This document shows positions 51,892-62,267 of a stretch of DNA of 64,000 nt, in pieces (positions within the stretch are counted from its first letter, which is position 1; every line of letters begins with the position of its first letter). The DNA is from Caballeronia udeis (GTDB lineage Bacteria > Pseudomonadota > Gammaproteobacteria > Burkholderiales > Burkholderiaceae), in NCBI RefSeq assembly GCF_001544555.2, contig NZ_FCOK02000030.1:1-64000 (forward strand), written 5' to 3'. The notes beneath the pieces are model-generated. The model was not told where the DNA came from, made no database searches, and was given only the letters and a program-made list of their open reading frames with translations. Both the position numbers and the translations under genes were made by a program.

Positions 51892-52182
51892 TCAATCACG
51901 GTCACCGTGATGGTCGCCGTGCCAGCGATGATCCCGCCCTTCGTCATGGCGCCATTCGCGGTGATGCCATTCGCGTTCGCGCCAGCCCTCGTCGCGATAA
52001 CCACCATAACCGCCGTATCCATAACCCACGACAACAGGCGGAGGGGGCGCAACGTACACCGGCGCTGGCGCGTAATAACCCGGTACACCAATCCCCACGG
52101 CGACATCCACATGCGCTGACGCTGCCGCCGACACCATCAACGCGCTCAAGCCCAGTACAGCACCCAGGATCTTCTTATTCAT
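51892..52182 (-). CDS. Small secreted Gly/Tyr/His-rich protein
   Basis: A 96-residue exported protein. The signal peptide is clear (KKILGAVLGLSALMVSAAAS, cleavage near ASA-HV). The mature part is low-complexity: VYVAPPPPVVVGYGYGGYGG, then a Trp/His/Arg/Asp-rich tail. This composition is common in small periplasmic or surface proteins of Burkholderia relatives, sometimes with metal binding through His, but no function can be stated. Confidence 0.72.
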   Translation of the reverse strand: MNKKILGAVLGLSALMVSAAASAHVDVAVGIGVPGYYAPAPVYVAPPPPVVVGYGYGGYGGYRDEGWREREWHHREWRHDEGRDHRWHGDHHGDRD

Positions 52183-52298
52183 TACGTCTCTCCGTGCACA
52201 TGGTGTGCAAACGTGTTGTTTACGTAACCTAGTGTAGGGAGAGCGGGCTGATACAGGTGCTACCGGAATGCGATAAAGGTAACCAGGCGTATCTTTTC

Positions 52299-53936
52299 TT
52301 AAAACCCCGCCGCCAACCCATCCCTGCGGCTATCGCTCGCCGCCACATACCCGCGCTCAGGATCGTTGCGATCCAGCTTCCAGATATATTGCCCCGACCC
52401 AAAGTCCATATAGGGATCGTCGACGGATTTGATCGTGTGGCCCATTGCCTGAAGCGCCTTCACCGTTTCGAGATCGAGTGTCGATTCCACATCGACGGTG
52501 AAATCGCGATTCACCTTCCAGCGCGGTGCATCGCACGCAGCCTGCGGTTGCTGGCCGTAGTCCAGCATCCGCACGATGGATTGCAGATGGCCTTGCGGCT
52601 GCATGTCGCCGCCCATCACGCCGAAGCTCATCACCGCTTCTTGCGTGCCATTCACGTCCTGCGTGAGGAACGCCGGGATGATGGTGTGGAATGGCCGCTT
52701 GCCGCCCTCCACCACGTTCGCCGACTTCGGATCCATCGAGAAACCGCACCCGCGGTTCTGCATCGCGATACCCGAATCCGGCACGACCACGCCTGAACCA
52801 AAGCCCATGTAGTTCGACTGGATGAAACTCACCATCATGCCGCGCTCGTCCGCCACCGACATATAGATGGTCCCGCCCGCCGGCGGCATGCCAAAGTCGA
52901 AGTGCTTCGCCTTGCCCGGATCGATCAGCTTCGCGCGTTCGGTGAGATAGGCGTCGTCGAGCATCTGCTCAGGCGTGACGTCCATGGAACGCGGATCGGC
53001 GACGTACTGATAGACATCGGCGAAAGCGAGCTTCATGGCCTCGATCTGCAAATGCTGTGACTCGATCCTGTCGACGGTCAGCGACTTCACATCGAATTTA
53101 TCGAGGATGCCAAGCGCAATCAGCGCAGCAATGCCCTGCCCGTTCGGCGGAATCTCATGGACCGTATATCCGCGATAATTTTTCGAGATCGGCTCGACCC
53201 AGTCGGCCTTGTAGTTACGCAGATCGGCAGCGGTCATCGCGCCGCCGCCCTGCTTTGAAAACGCCGCGATCTTCTCCGCAATCTCGCCTTCGTAGTACGC
53301 GCGCGGTCCGTGTTCAGCAAGCGCGCGCAAGGTCTTTGCATGACCGGGATAACGCATCAACTCGCTGATCTCCGGCGCGCGGCCGCGCGGCATGAAGGTA
53401 TCGGCGAAACCGGGCTGGTCTTTCAGCTCGGGAATAGCCGCCGCCCATTTGTACGCCACGATGCTCGCCACCGCATGACCACGCTCGGCAATTTCAATGG
53501 CTGGCTCCATAAGATCGCCGAACGGCAGCGAGCCGAACTTCGCGTGCAGCGCTTCCCACCCCGCGATCACGCCGGGCACGGTGACCGCGTCCCAGCCGCG
53601 CTTCGGCTGGTTCGCCAGGCCGTTTTGCTCGCCGTACTTGTTCTTGAAGTAATCGACGTTCCACGCAGCAGGCGACACGCCCGATGCATTCAAACCATGC
53701 AGCTTGGCGCCGTCCCAGACGAGCGCGAACGCGTCGCCGCCAAGGCCGCACGACACGGGCTCGACCAGCGTGATGGCTGCTGCTGCCGCGATAGCCGCGT
53801 CGACGGCGTTACCGCCTTTCCATAAAATCCGTAGGCCGGCTTGCGCGGCGAGCGGATGCGACGTCGAGACAATATTGCGCGCGAACACGGGCAAGCGCGG
53901 CGTGGGATAGGGGTTCTGCCAGTTGAAGCGGGTCAT
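52299..53936 (-). CDS. Gamma-glutamyltransferase family protein
   Basis: A 545-residue Ntn-hydrolase precursor. N-terminal landmarks are STSHPLAAQAGLRILWKGGNAVDAA (split at about residues 25-50) and VEPVSCGLGGDAFALVWDG. The autoprocessing/catalytic Thr is in PPAGGTIYMSVADERG (near residue 357), in place of the more usual TTH-S. It has no signal peptide, so it is probably cytoplasmic. As the last gene of the ABC operon it likely hydrolyses gamma-glutamyl peptides, such as glutathione or its derivatives, after import. ATG 53936 is chosen over an extension into the intergenic region. Confidence 0.9.
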   Translation of the reverse strand: MTRFNWQNPYPTPRLPVFARNIVSTSHPLAAQAGLRILWKGGNAVDAAIAAAAAITLVEPVSCGLGGDAFALVWDGAKLHGLNASGVSPAAWNVDYFKNKYGEQNGLANQPKRGWDAVTVPGVIAGWEALHAKFGSLPFGDLMEPAIEIAERGHAVASIVAYKWAAAIPELKDQPGFADTFMPRGRAPEISELMRYPGHAKTLRALAEHGPRAYYEGEIAEKIAAFSKQGGGAMTAADLRNYKADWVEPISKNYRGYTVHEIPPNGQGIAALIALGILDKFDVKSLTVDRIESQHLQIEAMKLAFADVYQYVADPRSMDVTPEQMLDDAYLTERAKLIDPGKAKHFDFGMPPAGGTIYMSVADERGMMVSFIQSNYMGFGSGVVVPDSGIAMQNRGCGFSMDPKSANVVEGGKRPFHTIIPAFLTQDVNGTQEAVMSFGVMGGDMQPQGHLQSIVRMLDYGQQPQAACDAPRWKVNRDFTVDVESTLDLETVKALQAMGHTIKSVDDPYMDFGSGQYIWKLDRNDPERGYVAASDSRRDGLAAGF

Positions 53937-53973
53937 GGGAAACTCGTCTCTTGTGTGATGAAGGTTGTTAAGG

Positions 53974-54840
53974 TCAAAGCTCGCGCGGATCGAGCGCGTC
54001 GCGCAGTCCGTCGCCGAGCAGGTTGAAGCCGAGCACGGCCAGGAAGATGGCAATGCCCGGGAAGATCGACATCCACGGCGCCTGGCTCACGAAGTCCTTC
54101 GCGGTGTTCAGCATCGAACCCCACGATGGCGCGGGCGGCAATTGCCCCAGGCCGAGGAACGACAGGCTGGCTTCCGCGATGATCGCCATGGCGACCGTGA
54201 GACTCGCCTGCACGATGATGGGCGGCAGCACGTTCGGAAAAATATAACGGACGATGATGCGAAAGTGCCCAAGGCCGATAGCGCGTGCACCTTCCACATA
54301 ATCCTCGGCCTTGACGCTGATCGCCTGGCCGCGCGTGAGGCGCACAAAACGCGGCATGGCCGAGACGCCGATAGCAATCATCGCGTTGGTGAGGCTGGGC
54401 CCGAGGAACGCGGCCAGCGCAATCGCGAGGATCAGGAACGGGATGGACAGCAAGGCGTCGGTGAAGCGCGAGATCACGCCATCGACAAGCTTGCCGAAGT
54501 AGCCTGCCAATAGCCCCAGCGGCACGCCAATCACCACTGCAATACCCACCGACACCACGCCCGCCAGCAACGAAGCGCGTGCGCCCCACAGCAAACGTGT
54601 GAAGACGTCGCGGCCGAGTTCATCGGTTCCAAACCAGTGGCTAGCCGATGGCGCTTGCCGCACCGTCATGAAGCTCGCCTGAATGGGGTCGTACGGTGAG
54701 AGCCACGGGGCAAAGATGGCCACGAGAATGACCAGCAGCACGATCACAGCACCCGCCACAGCGGCACGATTGCGCATGAAGCGACCCAACGCGCGATTGC
54801 GTTTGCGCGGCAGAGCGGCTGTTTCCACAATAGTCGCCAT
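53974..54840 (-). CDS. Peptide/glutathione-type ABC transporter permease (DppC/GsiD-like)
   Basis: A 288-residue inner-membrane permease with about six transmembrane segments. The N-terminal cytoplasmic arm (KRNRALGRFMRNRAAVAGAV) and GTDELGRDVFTRLLWGARAS are typical of the OppC/DppC family, and the EAA loop reads EGARAIGLGHFRIIVRYIFP. It starts at ATG 54840, overlapping the DppB-like stop by one base. The GGT gene follows 37 bp downstream. Confidence 0.92.
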   Translation of the reverse strand: MATIVETAALPRKRNRALGRFMRNRAAVAGAVIVLLVILVAIFAPWLSPYDPIQASFMTVRQAPSASHWFGTDELGRDVFTRLLWGARASLLAGVVSVGIAVVIGVPLGLLAGYFGKLVDGVISRFTDALLSIPFLILAIALAAFLGPSLTNAMIAIGVSAMPRFVRLTRGQAISVKAEDYVEGARAIGLGHFRIIVRYIFPNVLPPIIVQASLTVAMAIIAEASLSFLGLGQLPPAPSWGSMLNTAKDFVSQAPWMSIFPGIAIFLAVLGFNLLGDGLRDALDPREL

Positions 54841-55784
54841 CAGCTTTTCCTCAGCCGCGGATTGAGCAGAACGTACAAGACATCGGCAAACAGATTCACC
54901 ACGATAAACCATACCGCCGTGACCAGCACGACACCTTGAACGACGGCGTAATCCCGATTGAAAACGGCATCGACAACCAGCTTGCCGAAGCCCGGAATGG
55001 TGAACACCTGCTCCGTCAGCACCGCGCCCGCAAGCAGTTCGCCGAACAGCAGCGCGAGCACCGTGACGATCGGAATCAACGCATTGCGAAAGCCGTGCTT
55101 GACCACCACCGTGCCGCGTAACAGCCCTTTGGCGCGCGCCGTCCGGATGTAGTCACTGCGCAGGACGCTTAGCATCGCACTACGGGTATGTCGCATCAAC
55201 TGTGCACCGAGCGCTGCGCCAAGCACAAACGCGGGCATCAACATGGTCTTGATGCTCAGCCAGAAGTCCTCGGTCGGCGACACGTATCCCGACGACGGCA
55301 ACAACTGCCATTTCACCGATACTAAAAAGATCAGGATGATCCCGAGCCAGAAGTTCGGTATGGACATGCCGGTCAGCGCGAGAACATTGGCGCCGTAATC
55401 AAGCGCTTTTCCCTTGTTCGCCGCCGATAAAACCCCCAGCGGCAAACCGATGCCAATCGCGAAGATCATCGCCATGACGGCGAGTTGCAACGTCACCGGC
55501 AACTTCTGCGCGATGAGTTTGGTCACCGGCACATCGGTCCTCAGCGACGCACCCAGATCACCATGAAGGATGTCCTTCACCCAAAGCGCGTATTGCACGG
55601 GCACGGGTTCGTCGAGGTGATACTTCAGCCGCAACGTGGCAATGACCTGCGGGTTCTGGTCTTCGCCGGCCATCGCCATGACCGGATCGCCGGGTAGCAT
55701 TTTCTGCAGGCCGAAGATCATCATCGACACCAGGATCAGTGTCGGGATTGCGACAAGCGCGCGGTTGGCGATGATTCGCAGCAT
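54840..55784 (-). CDS. Peptide/glutathione-type ABC transporter permease (DppB/GsiC-like)
   Basis: A 314-residue permease. The family start IIANRALVAIPTLILVSMMI, the periplasmic PGDPVMAMAGEDQNPQVI and the EAA loop (YIRTARAKGLLRGTVVVKHG, residues ~222-241) followed by FRNALIPIVTVLAL are clear. It heterodimerises with the DppC-like partner encoded immediately downstream and lies 7 bp after the substrate-binding-protein gene. Confidence 0.92.
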   Translation of the reverse strand: MLRIIANRALVAIPTLILVSMMIFGLQKMLPGDPVMAMAGEDQNPQVIATLRLKYHLDEPVPVQYALWVKDILHGDLGASLRTDVPVTKLIAQKLPVTLQLAVMAMIFAIGIGLPLGVLSAANKGKALDYGANVLALTGMSIPNFWLGIILIFLVSVKWQLLPSSGYVSPTEDFWLSIKTMLMPAFVLGAALGAQLMRHTRSAMLSVLRSDYIRTARAKGLLRGTVVVKHGFRNALIPIVTVLALLFGELLAGAVLTEQVFTIPGFGKLVVDAVFNRDYAVVQGVVLVTAVWFIVVNLFADVLYVLLNPRLRKS

Positions 55785-55791
55785 GGACGCA

Positions 55792-57300
55792 TTACCCCTT
55801 GATGCTCACGCCACGCAGACGGATCAACCCGTCAGGATAGGGCGTGAATCCCTGTACTTTCTTCGACAACGCATACGGCCACGGCTGCGCGTACAAATAG
55901 ATGACCGGATCTTCCTCGGCGAGGATCTTTTGCGCGGTGTCATAGACCGTCTTACGCTCGGCCACGGTCGCTTTCACACGGGCGTCGTCGAGCAGCTTGT
56001 CGACATCCGCATTGCAATAGCGCCCGTAGTTCAGATTACCCTTGCAGGTCACGAACTGATGCAGGTTGCCGTCCGGGTCCGTGCGGCCCGACCAGCCGAG
56101 ATACAGCAATTCGAAGTCACCTTTCGTCGATGCATTCAGCGCAGCAGCGTAGTCAGTCGGACGCAGCTTCAGGTTGATGCCGGCTTCGGAAAGCATGGCT
56201 TGCAGCATCTGCGCCATCTGGTTCGATACCGTGTTGTTACCAAAGGTCAGCTCCACATTGAGCTGCTCGAAACCCGCCGCCTTGAGCAAGGCCTTCGCCT
56301 TCGGAATATCGCGTTTGGTCGTCTTGATCGATGCATCGAAGTACGGGCTGTTAGACGGGATCGCCTGCCCGATGGGCGAGAAAATCCCGCCGCCAATCAC
56401 CTGGTTGATCGCGTCACGATCAATGGCAAATTCGAACGCCTGACGCACGCGTTTGTCCTTGAACGCCTTCGGCGCACGCGGTCCGTTCGAGACGTTGAAC
56501 GTCAGGTCGTAGAAGCCCAGTCCGCTCATCGAAATGAAGTTGAGGTTCTTGTCGCTTTTCACCGACGCCACGTCGGACGGCGCGAGACGTTCCAGCATGT
56601 CGAGCGAACCAGAGCGCAGGTTCGCGAGGCGCACGGTGCTGTCGGGAATCGGCTGGAAGATGACTTTCTGGATCGGGTATTTGTCGGTGTCCCAGTAGCC
56701 CGCGAATTTCTCCAGCACCACGCGGTCGTTCTGCACGCGCTCAACGAACTTGTATGGTCCCGAGCACACCGGATGCGTGGAAACGCCCGCGTCATCGGTG
56801 AGGGTTTTCGGCGCGAGCATCATGCCGGCGCGGTCGGTGAGCGTGGCGAGCAACGCGGCATCCGGCGCTTTCAACACGATCGCGACGGTGAACTCGTCAA
56901 CCACGTCCACGTGATCGATGGAAGCCAGTTCGCTCTTGCGATTGCTCGCGGGCATGGAACGCGCGCGGTCCAGGTTCGCCTTGACGGCGGCGGCGTTGAA
57001 CGGCTCGTCGTCGTGGAATTTCACACCGTGGCGCAGCTTGAACGTGAGCGTCTTGTTGTCGGCGCTCATGCTCCAGGAGGTCGCGAGCATGGGCACGATC
57101 TTCAGGTCCGGGCTAATATCCACCAGCGAATTGCATAGCGAACTGAACACGATCCGGTCGACCACCTGACTGCTGCGCGCCGGATCGAGTGTGCCAATAT
57201 CGTCTTGCAAACCAATCCGGATGGTCGAGTTCGACTGAGCCATCACGGTGCTGCTACCGACACTTGCGGCGAGCGCCGCGGCCAACATAATCTTTCGCAT
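55792..57300 (-). CDS. Peptide/glutathione-type ABC transporter substrate-binding protein
   Basis: A 502-residue SBP_bac_5 (DppA/GsiB-like) protein. The signal peptide ends SSTVMAQSN. The mature part shows TIRIGLQDDIGTLDPARSSQ, FKLRHGVKFHDDEPFNAAAV (the family signature), DKRVRQAFEFAIDRDAI and YLGWSGRTDPDGN. The neighbouring gamma-glutamyltransferase suggests a gamma-glutamyl ligand such as glutathione, by analogy with the gsi system; that is inference. ATG 57300 gives the signal peptide; the upstream 80 codons are shadow sequence. Confidence 0.92.
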   Translation of the reverse strand: MRKIMLAAALAASVGSSTVMAQSNSTIRIGLQDDIGTLDPARSSQVVDRIVFSSLCNSLVDISPDLKIVPMLATSWSMSADNKTLTFKLRHGVKFHDDEPFNAAAVKANLDRARSMPASNRKSELASIDHVDVVDEFTVAIVLKAPDAALLATLTDRAGMMLAPKTLTDDAGVSTHPVCSGPYKFVERVQNDRVVLEKFAGYWDTDKYPIQKVIFQPIPDSTVRLANLRSGSLDMLERLAPSDVASVKSDKNLNFISMSGLGFYDLTFNVSNGPRAPKAFKDKRVRQAFEFAIDRDAINQVIGGGIFSPIGQAIPSNSPYFDASIKTTKRDIPKAKALLKAAGFEQLNVELTFGNNTVSNQMAQMLQAMLSEAGINLKLRPTDYAAALNASTKGDFELLYLGWSGRTDPDGNLHQFVTCKGNLNYGRYCNADVDKLLDDARVKATVAERKTVYDTAQKILAEEDPVIYLYAQPWPYALSKKVQGFTPYPDGLIRLRGVSIKG

Positions 57301-57314
57301 CTGGACTTCCCCGT

Positions 57315-58414
57315 TTACTGTGTGTTCGATTGTTCTTTGAGCGCGCCGTCGACCAGCGCCTGACGCTGCCGGTACACCTCCAGCCGCTCGGTAAGCTTCG
57401 GGCTGACGATGGAAACAAGAGGCGCACCGCCGCCCGCGTTCTGGATCTCGCGCCAGAAATGACACGCAACCCGGTGGCCGTTTTCCAGCGTTTCGCTGAC
57501 TGGTTGTTCGTCGGCGCAACGTGAACGTGCATGCGGGCATCGCGGATGAAAACGGCAGCCGGAAGGCGGCGCGGTTGGACTTGGCAGATCGCCGGTCAAC
57601 GCGGGTTTGCTTCTCCGTTGACGCGGACTGCTTGCAGGAATCGCCTGCAACAGAGCTTGCGTATAAGGATGCAGCGGCTGGTCGAACAACACGTTCACGT
57701 CTGCCATTTCCACGATTTCGCCGAGATACATCACCGCCACGCGATCGCTCATATGGCGGATCACCGCGAGGTCATGCGCGATCATGATAAGCGTCAGCCC
57801 AAGCTCCTGCTTCAGCGACTCGAGCAGGTTGATCACTTGGGCTTGTACGGAGACATCGAGCGCGGACACGGGTTCATCGCCGACTATCAGCTTGGGCTCG
57901 CCCGCGAGCGCCCGCGCAATCCCAATGCGCTGCCGCTGCCCGCCCGAAAACTCATGCGGATAACGCTCCGCGTAACCCGGCTGCAGCCCGACCGTACGCA
58001 GCAGGTCGGCCACGCGTTGCTGAAGTGCTGCTCCTTTCGCGAGGCCATGCAGCGAGATCGGTTCACCAATGATCTGGCCAACGGTCATGCCCGGATTCAG
58101 CGACGCGAACGGGTCCTGGAAGATGATCTGCATCTCGCGGCGCAAGCGGCGCATGGGCTCGGTGCCCAAGTGCGTGATGTCCTTGCCTTCGTAGATCACG
58201 CGGCCTTCGGTGCTATCGATAAGACGCAGCAACAGGCGTCCCAGCGTCGACTTGCCGCAACCCGACTCCCCGACTATGGCAAACGTCTCGCCCTTCCGCA
58301 CGGAGAACGAGACGCCGTTCACCGCGTAGACCGTCGGCGTACGCGTGAACATGTTGCGTGTACCGCCAAAGTGCTTGGTCAGCTCCTTGGCTTCAATGAT
58401 GGGAACGTTGGGGT

Positions 58415-58418
<4 letters not shown>
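57315..58418 (-). CDS. Peptide ABC transporter ATP-binding protein (DppF-like)
   Basis: A 367-residue ABC ATPase. Walker A is VGESGCGKSTLGRLLLRL, the signature is EFSGGQRQRIGIARALAGEP and Walker B is LIVGDEPVSALDVSVQAQVI. The C-terminal oligopeptide-transporter region has TGDLPSPTAPPSGCRFHPRC with the HPRC cysteine motif. It overlaps the preceding ATPase gene by 4 bp (ATGA), so the pair is translationally coupled. Confidence 0.92.
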
Positions 58419-59509
<1,091 letters not shown>

Positions 59510-59562
59510 TACTCCGCTGCGGGGGAATACAAGCGGCTAACCCGGGCCTTTTAGTCCATGTC

Positions 59563-59574
59563 GACACCGGTGTC
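59563..59574. promoter_or_regulatory. Palindrome in the operon/LysR divergent promoter
   Basis: GACACCGGTGTC is a perfect 12-bp palindrome between the transporter operon and the divergent LysR gene. A LysR binding site is expected here, but the classical T-N11-A pattern is only loosely met, so this is a candidate only. Confidence 0.35.
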
Positions 59575-59689
59575 AGCAACCCGGCAGCCGCCCGTCGCCA
59601 AAACTTTCAATGAAGTAATTATGTCGGCCTAAATCCATCAGGAAATATTAAACTTTCTTTTTGATACTTAACTTTTTCTTGAATAAGCC

Positions 59690-60553
59690 ATGCCGACTAT
59701 TCGAATGCTGAAGACGTTCCGGGCGGTTGCGCGCACGGGCTCGTTCGCGGCCGCGGCTGATAAGGTCGCGCTCACCCAGGCTGCGGTCAGCTTGCAGATG
59801 CGTGGGCTGGAACAAGCGCTGGGGCGGCAGCTTTTTGACCGCAGCGCAAGGCAGATCACGCTGAACCGGCAGGGGCACGAGATTCGGCCGAAGGTCGAGC
59901 AGATACTGGATCTGCTCGATGAGCTGGAGGCCACGCCGGCCGGGTCTATGCAAGGGCCTGTGGCGATCGGCGCGGTGGTGTCGGTGATTGGGGCGCTTTC
60001 GCTGGGTGTTGCGCAGTTGAAAACGGCACACCCTGGGTTGGATGTGAGGTTGCTGTCGGCCCGTTCGGACGAACTGACGGTCATGGTCGAACAAGGGGAA
60101 GTCGACATTGCAGCGGTAGTGGCACGTCCCGACAAGGCCTTGCCTGAGGCGCTCAAGTGGACGCCGCTGTACACGGAACCGCTGATGCTGATCGTGAGCC
60201 GCGAGATCACCGATACGGACCCGCGGCGAATCTTGGCATCGCATGGCTTCCTGCGTTTCGACCGGCGCGTCCGAACGGGCGTGGTCGTCGATCAGGCACT
60301 AACCACGCTCGGGCTGGAGGTGACCGAGTATCTGGAGCTCAATTCCATCGAGACGATCGTGGCGCTGGTGCGGAAGAACGTAGGGGTGACGGTGTTGCCA
60401 CAGCTACATAGGGCGGGATGGCAGACAGACCCGTCGCTGCGGCTGATTTCGATTGCGCAGCCGGCGATTCTCCGGACGGTAGGGATGGTCGAACGAGCTT
60501 CGTACGGGCGCAGCGCCATCACGGCGGCGATTATCGAGACGCTTCACGACTAG
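59690..60553 (+). CDS. LysR-family regulator divergent from the peptide/glutathione operon
   Basis: A 287-residue LysR-type regulator. The winged helix-turn-helix reads LKTFRAVARTGSFAAAADKV and TQAAVSLQMRGLEQALGRQL, then the effector domain begins near residue 90 with GPVAIGAVVSVIGALSLGV. Its divergent placement 180 bp from the six-gene transporter/GGT operon makes it the probable activator of that operon. Effector unknown. ATG 59690 begins MPTIRMLKTFR, the usual LysR start. Confidence 0.9.
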   Translation: MPTIRMLKTFRAVARTGSFAAAADKVALTQAAVSLQMRGLEQALGRQLFDRSARQITLNRQGHEIRPKVEQILDLLDELEATPAGSMQGPVAIGAVVSVIGALSLGVAQLKTAHPGLDVRLLSARSDELTVMVEQGEVDIAAVVARPDKALPEALKWTPLYTEPLMLIVSREITDTDPRRILASHGFLRFDRRVRTGVVVDQALTTLGLEVTEYLELNSIETIVALVRKNVGVTVLPQLHRAGWQTDPSLRLISIAQPAILRTVGMVERASYGRSAITAAIIETLHD

Positions 60554-60621
60554 CTTGCGCCCCCGGATGGCACCCGCGCCTCCATCTCATTATTGGCAAA
60601 TTCCGAAAAGTCAATTGCATG

Positions 60622-60644
60622 CTATCGACATAATAAATCGATAG
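60622..60644. promoter_or_regulatory. CTATCGA-N9-TCGATAG inverted repeat upstream of the DUF4148 gene
   Basis: A perfect 7-bp inverted repeat about 90 bp ahead of the DUF4148 gene. The word TAATAAATCGATAGT it contains recurs in inverse orientation at about 61140-61155, in front of the VanB-type gene, so one regulator may bind both. Confidence 0.45.
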
Positions 60645-60732
60645 TAGGGGTATACACTGCATTTCATCGACGCAGCGAGCAGAAAAAACCAGCCACTGCG
60701 CCCCTTAAAACTCATGCAAATCGGAGCACATC

Positions 60733-61008
60733 ATGAACAAGAATCTTATCGCCGCATTGTTGGTCGCCGCTTCCGCAGCTTTGGCTGCCCCCGCTTTCGC
60801 CAGCAGCGGCTACGGCCCGGCGCCGTCGTATAACCCGACCGTCGGCGCACCGGCTTCGCAACGCGGCCAAAGCGTTCAAACCGTTGCAGCGGAACAAGCG
60901 CAAGCCAACGCAAATGCAACGTCCTACGGCGGCGTGCAAGACACGCAATCGCAATCGGGCAGCCGCATTAGCGTGAGCAACGAAAAGTCGCTCTACTCGC
61001 ACAACTAA
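60733..61008 (+). CDS. Small secreted DUF4148-type protein
   Basis: A 91-residue exported protein. The signal peptide is plain (KNLIAALLVAASAALAAPAF, cleavage near FAS). The mature part, with SYNPTVGAPASQRGQSVQTV and an Ala/Gln/Asn-rich middle, matches the short DUF4148 proteins that are numerous in Burkholderia; their function is unknown. The gene stands alone between two TATCGAT-type inverted repeats and is followed at 50 bp by an unusually long inverted repeat that may terminate it. Confidence 0.75.
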   Translation: MNKNLIAALLVAASAALAAPAFASSGYGPAPSYNPTVGAPASQRGQSVQTVAAEQAQANANATSYGGVQDTQSQSGSRISVSNEKSLYSHN

Positions 61009-61056
61009 TTCCAAGGCCGTACACCGGAGCGATGTTTGCTCCGTCGTAAGGCGGAA

Positions 61057-61116
61057 GTGTGCAAAAACCAAAGCCCGGGAGAACTTGAGTTCTCCCGGGC
61101 TTTGGTTTTTGCACAC
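61057..61116. terminator. 29-bp perfect inverted repeat, terminator-like
   Basis: Positions 61057-61085 and 61088-61116 are exact reverse complements separated by TG. The stem contains CCCGGG and, in the right arm, a TTTTT run, so a shorter hairpin (about 61065-61108) would be an ordinary terminator for the DUF4148 gene. The extra perfect pairing on the outside is atypical for terminators. Confidence 0.7.
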
Positions 61117-61139
61117 CCTCATAAGCGTGGCTGATAGCA

Positions 61140-61158
61140 CTATCGATTTATTATCGAT
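61140..61158. promoter_or_regulatory. ATCGAT-TTATT-ATCGAT repeat upstream of the VanB-type gene
   Basis: A repeat of ATCGAT at 5-bp spacing (61142-61158), preceded by CT. It shares 15 bp with the repeat at 60622-60644, in the opposite orientation, and lies about 105 bp before the reductase gene. Confidence 0.4.
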
Positions 61159-61261
61159 TTGGCCTATCTGGAATCTGCCTGTATTTTTCCAGTACAGCGC
61201 GCTCCGGCCAAATCCCTTGATGCCTTTGCGCGCATCAATCGTAAAACAGCCCCCACACGCC

Positions 61262-62236
61262 ATGAGTTCTTCCGTCATCACCGTCTGCGTCGATGCTGTG
61301 CGCGACGAAGCCCCCGGTATTCGCTCCTTCGTCATCTCGCGCGTCGACGGCGCGCCGCTCGACGCGTACGAGCCCGGCGCTCACATCGACGTAACCAGTC
61401 CGTCCGGCGTCACGCGGCAATACTCGCTGTGTGGTGACCCGGATCGCAGAGAGCAGCATCTTTTCGCGGTCAAGCGCGAAAACGCTTCGCGAGGAGGATC
61501 GAGCTCGTTGCACGACCACGTGGAGCCGGGCGCGCATTTGCTCATCGGGCCGCCGCGCAGCCTGTTTCGCCTCGACCCGACAGCCAGCGAACATGTCCTG
61601 ATCGCAGCCGGGATTGGTATTACGCCGCTGCTCAGCATGGCCTACCGCCTGGTTCGCCAGAATGCCTCGTTCAAACTGCACTATTTCGTTCGCGACCAAG
61701 CCAGCGCCGCCTTCCTCCCGTTGCTTTCGCAGCCGCCATTCGCCGACCATGTGGCGCTTCATTGCGGCATCGAACCGGATAGAGTCGATGCCGAAGTCGA
61801 AGGATGTCTCGTGGGCGTTGCTCCCGGGGCCCACGTCTACACATGCGGCCCGGGTGCGTTCATGGATCGTGTGGTCAGCGTGGCGGAACAGCACGTTTCC
61901 GCTGAATCAATCCATCTCGAACGGTTCGCCGCCGATCCCGCCACGACCGCCGCCACAGCGCCCATGCTCGATTCCTTCGACGTGGAGGTCGCCAGCACGG
62001 GGGCGAGAGTGCGAGTGAGCGAAGGCATGTCGATAGTGGAAGCGCTCGCATCCATTGACATCATCGTCGATACATCCTGTGGCGAAGGCGTCTGCGGCAC
62101 CTGCATGGTCGATGTCGTCAGCGGTGAGCCTGAGCACCGTGATCACTGCCTGAGCAAGTCGGAACGCGCGAGCGGCGCGGTCATTTGCTGCTGCGTCTCG
62201 CGCTCGAGATCTCCCGTGCTGGTCCTTGACATCTAA
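61262..62236 (+). CDS. VanB-type oxygenase reductase (FMN/2Fe-2S)
   Basis: A 324-residue phthalate-dioxygenase-reductase family protein. Order: flavin barrel with ISRVDGAPLDAYEPGAHIDV and RQYSLCGDPDRREQHL, NAD domain with LIAAGIGITPLLSMAYRLV and TCGPGAFMDRVVSVAEQ, and C-terminal ferredoxin with DTSCGEGVCGTCMVDVV and HRDHCLS (four Cys). Such proteins shuttle electrons from NADH to a Rieske oxygenase; the incomplete oxygenase at 63321 is the obvious partner, although a LysR gene lies between. ATG 61262 begins MSSSVITVCVD. Confidence 0.9.
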   Translation: MSSSVITVCVDAVRDEAPGIRSFVISRVDGAPLDAYEPGAHIDVTSPSGVTRQYSLCGDPDRREQHLFAVKRENASRGGSSSLHDHVEPGAHLLIGPPRSLFRLDPTASEHVLIAAGIGITPLLSMAYRLVRQNASFKLHYFVRDQASAAFLPLLSQPPFADHVALHCGIEPDRVDAEVEGCLVGVAPGAHVYTCGPGAFMDRVVSVAEQHVSAESIHLERFAADPATTAATAPMLDSFDVEVASTGARVRVSEGMSIVEALASIDIIVDTSCGEGVCGTCMVDVVSGEPEHRDHCLSKSERASGAVICCCVSRSRSPVLVLDI

Positions 62237-62267
62237 TCGACATCTAATCGACCTCTAAAACCGACCT

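Noticed and set aside
55636..57138. A 500-codon frame antisense to the SBP_bac_5 gene
   Set aside because: Compositional shadow; no ribosome binding site or domain, and the binding-protein gene is intact.
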